DNA from: Byssochlamys sp. IMV 00236
Lineage: Eukaryota > Ascomycota > Eurotiomycetes > Eurotiales > Thermoascaceae
Direction: 5' to 3'
Assembly: GCA_001931875.2 (NCBI GenBank)
Contig: MSJH02000204.1
Coordinates: 1 to 25,379, forward strand
Length of the DNA: 25,379 nucleotides
Shown: one piece after another, positions 21,345 to 25,379 of the stretch
How positions within the stretch are numbered: the stretch's first letter is position 1
Layout: every line of letters starts with the position of its first letter
Translations under genes and position numbers: made by a program
The notes under the pieces: model-generated
Database searches by the model: none
What the model was told of the DNA's origin: nothing
Seen by the model: the letters and a program-made list of their open reading frames with translations, nothing else

Positions 21345-21352
21345 TATAAAAG
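21345..21352 (+). promoter_or_regulatory. TATA box of candidate mini-gene
   Basis: TATAAAAG lies 63 nt before the ATG at 21415, with a pyrimidine-rich stretch (CCTTTATTTTCTTATACTAC) between, the usual fungal core-promoter spacing. Confidence 0.4.
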
Positions 21353-21414
21353 GAGATGCTCGCCCCCAAAAAAAAGCCTTTATTTTCTTATACTACTACT
21401 ATAGGAAGCGTGTC

Positions 21415-21656
21415 ATGTTTGATAAAATTGTTTGTCGAATGTGTGACCTGGATTGCAAATCTATTGTGGACTTTAAGCGTGGTTACTTGTTTTTTTTTGG
21501 TGTAAAAATCTATTTCTTAAAGATGTACCATGGCAACTGAAAGGCGATTCAGGTATGCCGCTATTAGGAACACATTGTCTTTACTATTACAAGTTAAATC
21601 AAGACCTTGAAAATGCATTAAGGAGTTTCAGCTTGGTGGAAGTTGATAGGGTTTAA
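21415..21656 (+). CDS. Candidate two-exon mini-gene, 66 aa, Cys-rich start, unrecognised
   Basis: Exon 1 (21415-21481) encodes MFDKIVCRMCDLDCKSIVDF and KR. A 41-nt intron with a weak donor GTTACT and acceptor AAAG (21482-21522) joins in frame to exon 2 (21523-21656), which encodes DVPWQLKGDSGMPLLGTHCL, YYYKLNQDLENALRSFSLVE and VDRV, then TAA. Exon 2 is free of stops and looks coding. Cys7, Cys10 and Cys14 plus a later His-Cys could bind a metal. A TATA box lies 63 nt upstream, and AATAAA overlaps the stop. The weakness is the short intron with a non-consensus donor. It could also be the relic of a larger gene. No family recognised. Confidence 0.35.
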
Positions 21657-22070
21657 TAAAACCATGACTATTTGTAACGGAATGTACAAGAGTTATCATA
21701 ACAGTATGAATAAAATAAACCTTTTATGTTTAATACAAAGTAATACTCTTTTGAAAGTCGTCTGAAAGGTTGTCAAAGTACTATAATCAATAGAATCGCC
21801 TAGTGTTACAGTAAGGCTGGTAAATATTGGCTGATTTAGAAATTTAAATGGCGATAACAAAAAAATAATTTGGCGAAATAATAAAAAATGATTGGCTGTT
21901 TTAAATATTTTTAATTTACCAATTTGGCAATTATTCAATTGAAATAAGTTGGATTTTTGTGACCAACCTGCTGCCTTTTCAAATGCAAGTATATATTGAC
22001 AGTGTAAAAAGACAGCAGGAGACGAAAAAAAAAAGTTTATTGGACAAAGTAATATAAAAAAATAGATATA
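21657..22070. other. AT-rich intergenic stretch before the minus-strand accessory gene
   Basis: No gene seen. On the minus strand it carries AATAAA at 22041-22036, about 30 nt beyond the stop of the gene at 22071-24484. The minus ORF at 21696-21938 is Phe/Leu/Thr-rich and most likely chance. Confidence 0.5.
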
Positions 22071-24484
22071 CTAAACATTATCTTCAGTTTTCGTTCTCTT
22101 GACACGGTGTGTAGTTGGTGTAAAAAAAATGTCATGGTGAAGGGTGGGCGAAAGGGTTGTAACAGCGACATCGATAACTTCCCGAAATCGATCTACTTTT
22201 CGTCTTTCCTCCAGGGAATGCTCGGCAATCCTACCCACTCGCAATGTAAAATCCTTTGATGTTTTCAGTCAGTCAATGGTTCCTTTTTTTTGGGAGGGGG
22301 AAGGGGGAAGGGAATACCTTAAAAGCAAAGAGAAGTCGCAGAGTATTCTTAAATTCCAGCAAGCCATTTACAGAGGTAGGGATTGTCAGGATATCAATAA
22401 GCTTAGCAACGTACACACCATGATGAGCAACTAAGCAGTAAATATAGCCGGTGCTGCCTAACCAAGTATAAGAAAAATGATCAATTATTAATCAATCATT
22501 CAAATCGTTGATGCTGTCGTGAAAAAAAGGCTTACCTATCCAGTCCATTGCGAGGAGGGAATCGATTTTCTTGTTCAGTCTATGAAGGTGGTTGAGGATA
22601 GCACCGTTGACACGGAGATTTTTGCATTGTTGGGTGATGGCAGTAGAGGCCGTAACAGAGGGCTTCTTAAACTCGATACTTGATAACTCCAAGTCTTTGG
22701 TATCCCTGCCATAACGTATTAATAGGTCTATTTTCCGACCACTAAGTTCACGGTCCGTAGATGATCCGCCAAAAACAATGTCATTGTATTGTCGTTCGTG
22801 TTTAGAGCGGTCACATGCTGTCTCCCCGCTAACACAACATAGAGTAAAAAGCATGAGTCCCAGTTTCCTTTCATTCCTTTTTTTCTATTTACTCGGCTAA
22901 CTTGACACGCGTGTCACGAAACATGAAATCGAAAATGGTAGCAATGCGTCTGTAGATGGTGGTTTCGGAGTCATCTTGCTTCCAGTCATCCAGCGTTTCA
23001 AGTCTAAAGCCAAAAAAAAAAACAGTCATTTGGGCCACACTGTATTACATTTAACTCTTCACTATCATGATGTTCTTACAAATATTCCACCACTTTCAGC
23101 ATGGTATAACCATCCGTTGCTCTTCCTTTCGCCTTCAAGAATTTGGCCTTAAAAGTGTCGATTTGCAACAGGGCAAGTTCAATAGGTAAGTTTTCAGATT
23201 CCCTACACATACACACACACAAGATAAAAATGAGAATTCATTTCTTTTTCAGCAGCTCTTGGTACTTACATGAGATCCAAAATGGACTCATACATTGATA
23301 ATGTGTCATCCTTCATTTTATAACATTTGATTTTATCCGCAATATGGTCCACGTGAGATTGATCAAATTTCTCTGGAAGATAAGGCTTGATTGCGTTGAA
23401 TTGGTCTGTTTTCAATTGGTTCACTATGCCTGATAAAGATAACCTGTTTCAAAAAAAAAGGTATATTGATACGTAATCTTAAATACATTTTTTCTCCATA
23501 CTACACATAACTTACTTCAACAATGAGATATCCATGCTAGTCAATGGTTGTTTTTTCATTAGTAAGGAGATGACAGCACGTGAAAGTGCTAAGTTGATGT
23601 TTAAAAATTGTGATCCTTCGTCGAGTTCATTGAGGATTCGCTTTTCCGATTCAGTCCATTCAACCCCCCCAAACTATAAAAAAAAAATAAGCTGTCAAGT
23701 TGAGAGGAGAGGGGGAGGGGGGAGGAGGTATGGATAGATTTTGCCTTTTTCAATGCCATACCAAAAATAATCTCCTTAGTAGTAAGAACATTTTGGTTAA
23801 CGTCTTCTTCATCATCTGTAGAAATATTCACGACACCTTGATAGGAGCTGCTGCTATTGCTATTGCTGCTGTTATTGCCATTGCTGCTGATATTACTATT
23901 GCTGCTGATATTGCTTGATGATATTACTTTTCTTTTTCCATTTTCGATGGCCAAATTAGACACAGTAGTACTATATGAATTCAGCACATCAAAACCAGCG
24001 GTTATATAGTTGGACTCATTTTCGTTCTATAAAAAAATAAGTATCGTAATAAAGAAAAAAAAAATGCTATCCAAAAGGCCCTCCATACTTACCATTTTTG
24101 TTTTCAATATTGCAATAGTAGTCCAGATTTTTGACATAGTTTGCTTCCTAACGAAAAAAAAAAGGATTTTTTAGTCTAAGAAACGAGAATAGAATGTGGA
24201 GACTTACTTGATCTGTATTTCTGGCCGATTGATAGCGAGACTTTTTATAAATCGCCTAAGCCATAAATTAAAGATCTCGGTGTCTGTATTGACAGTTTGA
24301 TCAATTGTCCACTGAGCAATTTGTTTTACTCTATTCGAGGCAAACGCCTGCAAAGTAGGTGACTTGGCTTCTGTAACGAAAGTATTCAAATCTAAAAAAA
24401 AAATAACAATAATAAGTTAACATCAGCAATTTTTTCGTCTTTTCCTTTGACAGCTACACTTTTACCTTCATTGCCTGGAAACAT
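22071..24484 (-). CDS. Accessory protein with PD-(D/E)XK nuclease-like core (11 exons, 573 aa)
   Basis: Exons on the minus strand: 24484-24466, 24391-24208, 24147-24093, 24026-23745, 23673-23516, 23443-23270, 23202-23080, 23003-22893, 22828-22536, 22457-22318, 22253-22071. All phases join into one frame, provided intron 4 uses a GC donor (see findings). Order: an N-terminal segment with QAFASNRVKQIAQWTIDQTV; a Ser/Asn-rich tract (122-147); a VVNIS-DDEED motif (151-161); a helical middle; then SGRKIDLLI with Asp403, ELSSIEFKK with Glu421 and Lys423, and QQCKNLRVNGAIL. D-x(17)-E-x-K followed by a Q-containing helix is the usual PD-(D/E)XK signature. AMDWIGSTGYIYCLVAHHG and TLRLLFAFK follow, and a basic tail (HRVKRTKTE) ends it. 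From memory this resembles a large uncharacterised Mucorales family. Nuclease activity is an inference, and the biological role (mobile-element cargo, effector or other) is unknown. Confidence 0.75.
22292..22312 (+). other. G-quadruplex motif in intron 10
   Basis: GGGAGGGGGAAGGGGGAAGGG has four G runs of at least three with loops of 1-2 nt, on the plus strand (the template strand of the minus-strand gene). It lies 5 nt from the intron-10 donor. Confidence 0.7.
23820..23910 (-). repeat. AGC/AAT trinucleotide-rich coding repeat
   Basis: Imperfect (AGCAGCAAT)n in exon 4 of the accessory gene encodes its Ser/Asn tract. On the opposite strand it gives a false Ala/Ile ORF. Confidence 0.75.
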
Positions 24485-24684
24485 GATGTAGGGAGTGGAT
24501 AAAAAATATGTATTTTTTCATGCACAAAGAAAACCTGATGTCGCGTCTACATTTTGAACTTCCTTATTTGGCCATAGGATAAGGTGATTGGATAGAATAA
24601 ATGATGACGTTAGCACAATTTTTTTTAGAAATAGTATAAGTTTTTAATCTTTTTAATTGAATAAACAATAATACCATGTTCAAT

Positions 24685-24842
24685 TTGGCCAAGGAATCTA
24701 TTGTTGCATCATCGAGCGCACTATAGTAGTTGTACCATGACATTGAAAAATGAACATGGGCAACGCCCTGAGTGAACGCATCTGGTAGCAGGTAGGGTCA
24801 TTGACACCTACATTGGACCCTTGTTAGTAGCGTCGTTGCCAA
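24685..24842. repeat. 158-bp direct repeat, copy 1
   Basis: Begins TTGGCCAAGGAATC and ends CGTCGTTGCCAA. It matches copy 2 (24994-25151) base for base at a fixed offset of 309 bp, except for position 3 and position 156. Those two differences are complementary to each other, so the 5-bp terminal inverted repeat (TTGGC/GCCAA) is kept. The start is about 200 bp upstream of the start codon of the minus-strand accessory gene. There is no ORF through it and no tRNA, 5S, U-snRNA or SRP signature. Confidence 0.92.
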
Positions 24843-24993
24843 CTTTTATATGATTTAATAAACGACAAGGTACTTCAGTAATTATCCGCATACTCACAGA
24901 CACACGTTTATTCACTTTTTATTATTATTTTTATTATTATCATTGCTTGTTGTTACCGTTGCTTGATCGTATGGATAGATGAAAAATGCCTAC
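24843..24993. other. Spacer between the two 158-bp repeats
   Basis: A 151-bp AT-rich spacer with a TTATTATTATTTTTATTATTATC tract in its centre (about 24918-24940). I see no gene. Confidence 0.6.
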
Positions 24994-25151
24994 TTCGCCA
25001 AGGAATCTATTGTTGCATCATCGAGCGCACTATAGTAGTTGTACCATGACATTGAAAAATGAACATGGGCAACGCCCTGAGTGAACGCATCTGGTAGCAG
25101 GTAGGGTCATTGACACCTACATTGGACCCTTGTTAGTAGCGTCGTTGCGAA
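24994..25151. repeat. 158-bp direct repeat, copy 2, within an 11-bp inverted repeat
   Basis: Begins TTCGCCAAGGAATC and ends CGTCGTTGCGAA. Here the terminal pairing extends outward into a perfect 11-bp inverted repeat, GCCTACTTCGC (24988-24998) against GCGAAGTAGGC (25147-25157). Internal hairpins include CCATG-A-CATT-GAAA-AATG-AA-CATGG and GTAGGGTC-ATT-GACACCTAC. It could be a MITE-like element, a structured RNA gene or a regulatory element. No target-site duplication is evident. Confidence 0.9.
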
Positions 25152-25157
25152 GTAGGC

Positions 25158-25379
25158 TCTCCTCCAATGGAGAAAATATTTTTTTTCGGTAATAAGACTG
25201 TACTCTCTGATTAATGATGTATTCCTGGAAAGAAAATATGAAAGGTAACAAAAAAAGAAATTGTGAATAGTTATGATGATAATGTACTCATTTTTTTCTT
25301 TGTTCTTTTTTTTTTTTTTGCTAGATGGGCTGTTACTAGCGTTATTATAAGCATGAATGTGGAAGCGAGGTGGAAAGGG
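25158..25379. other. Right edge, possible partial exon
   Basis: Mostly A/T-rich with T runs at about 25171-25177 and 25307-25319. The last ~55 bases after a poly-pyrimidine TTTTTGCTAG are open on both strands, so the edge may cut into an exon. The direction cannot be decided. Confidence 0.25.

Noticed and set aside
23700..23918. Plus-strand ORF with an Ala/Ile repeat
   Set aside because: Antisense reading of the Ser/Asn trinucleotide repeat in the accessory gene.
24685..25151. 158-bp repeats as 5S rRNA, spliceosomal snRNA, SRP or RNase P RNA, or snoRNA
   Set aside because: None of the diagnostic conserved sequences of these RNAs can be seen on either strand.

Overview
The window looks like nuclear DNA from a Mucoromycota fungus, most likely a Rhizopus-like member of the Mucorales. 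The reasons are an AT-rich background, compact genes with many short introns (mostly 41-72 nt, GTAAG donors, TAG acceptors), pyrimidine-rich leaders, and accessory protein families that I associate from memory with Mucorales. The organism assignment is an inference.

Layout. 1-4980 is gene-poor. It holds a decayed minus-strand gene (about 654-2475), two degenerate tandem-repeat tracts (about 3680-3910 and 4174-4292) and one doubtful small ORF. 4984-15247 is a housekeeping block: a 13-exon mitochondrial apoptosis-inducing-factor-type flavoprotein (584 aa), a 5-exon Ap4A phosphorylase (322 aa), and convergent with it a 3-exon UTP10/HEATR1 ribosome-biogenesis protein (2107 aa). 15858-17123 is a 5-exon accessory gene (351 aa) whose second half resembles a serine-recombinase catalytic fold with the catalytic serine position occupied by Phe. 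18204-19208 is a 2-exon PH-domain protein (310 aa). 19209-22070 is mostly non-coding, with several TATA boxes and one candidate two-exon mini-gene of 66 aa. 22071-24484 is an 11-exon minus-strand accessory gene (573 aa) carrying a PD-(D/E)XK nuclease-like signature. Upstream of it are two copies of a 158-bp direct repeat.

Intron positions were worked out by hand from splice signals and reading-frame continuity. In every spliced gene listed the exon phases add up to one uninterrupted frame. The housekeeping genes do not form a pathway: they act in mitochondrial redox/cell death, dinucleoside-polyphosphate catabolism and 18S rRNA processing.

The most unusual features are the 158-bp repeat pair, which is identical except for one compensatory base-pair change at its two ends, and the two accessory genes with divergent recombinase-like and nuclease-like cores.
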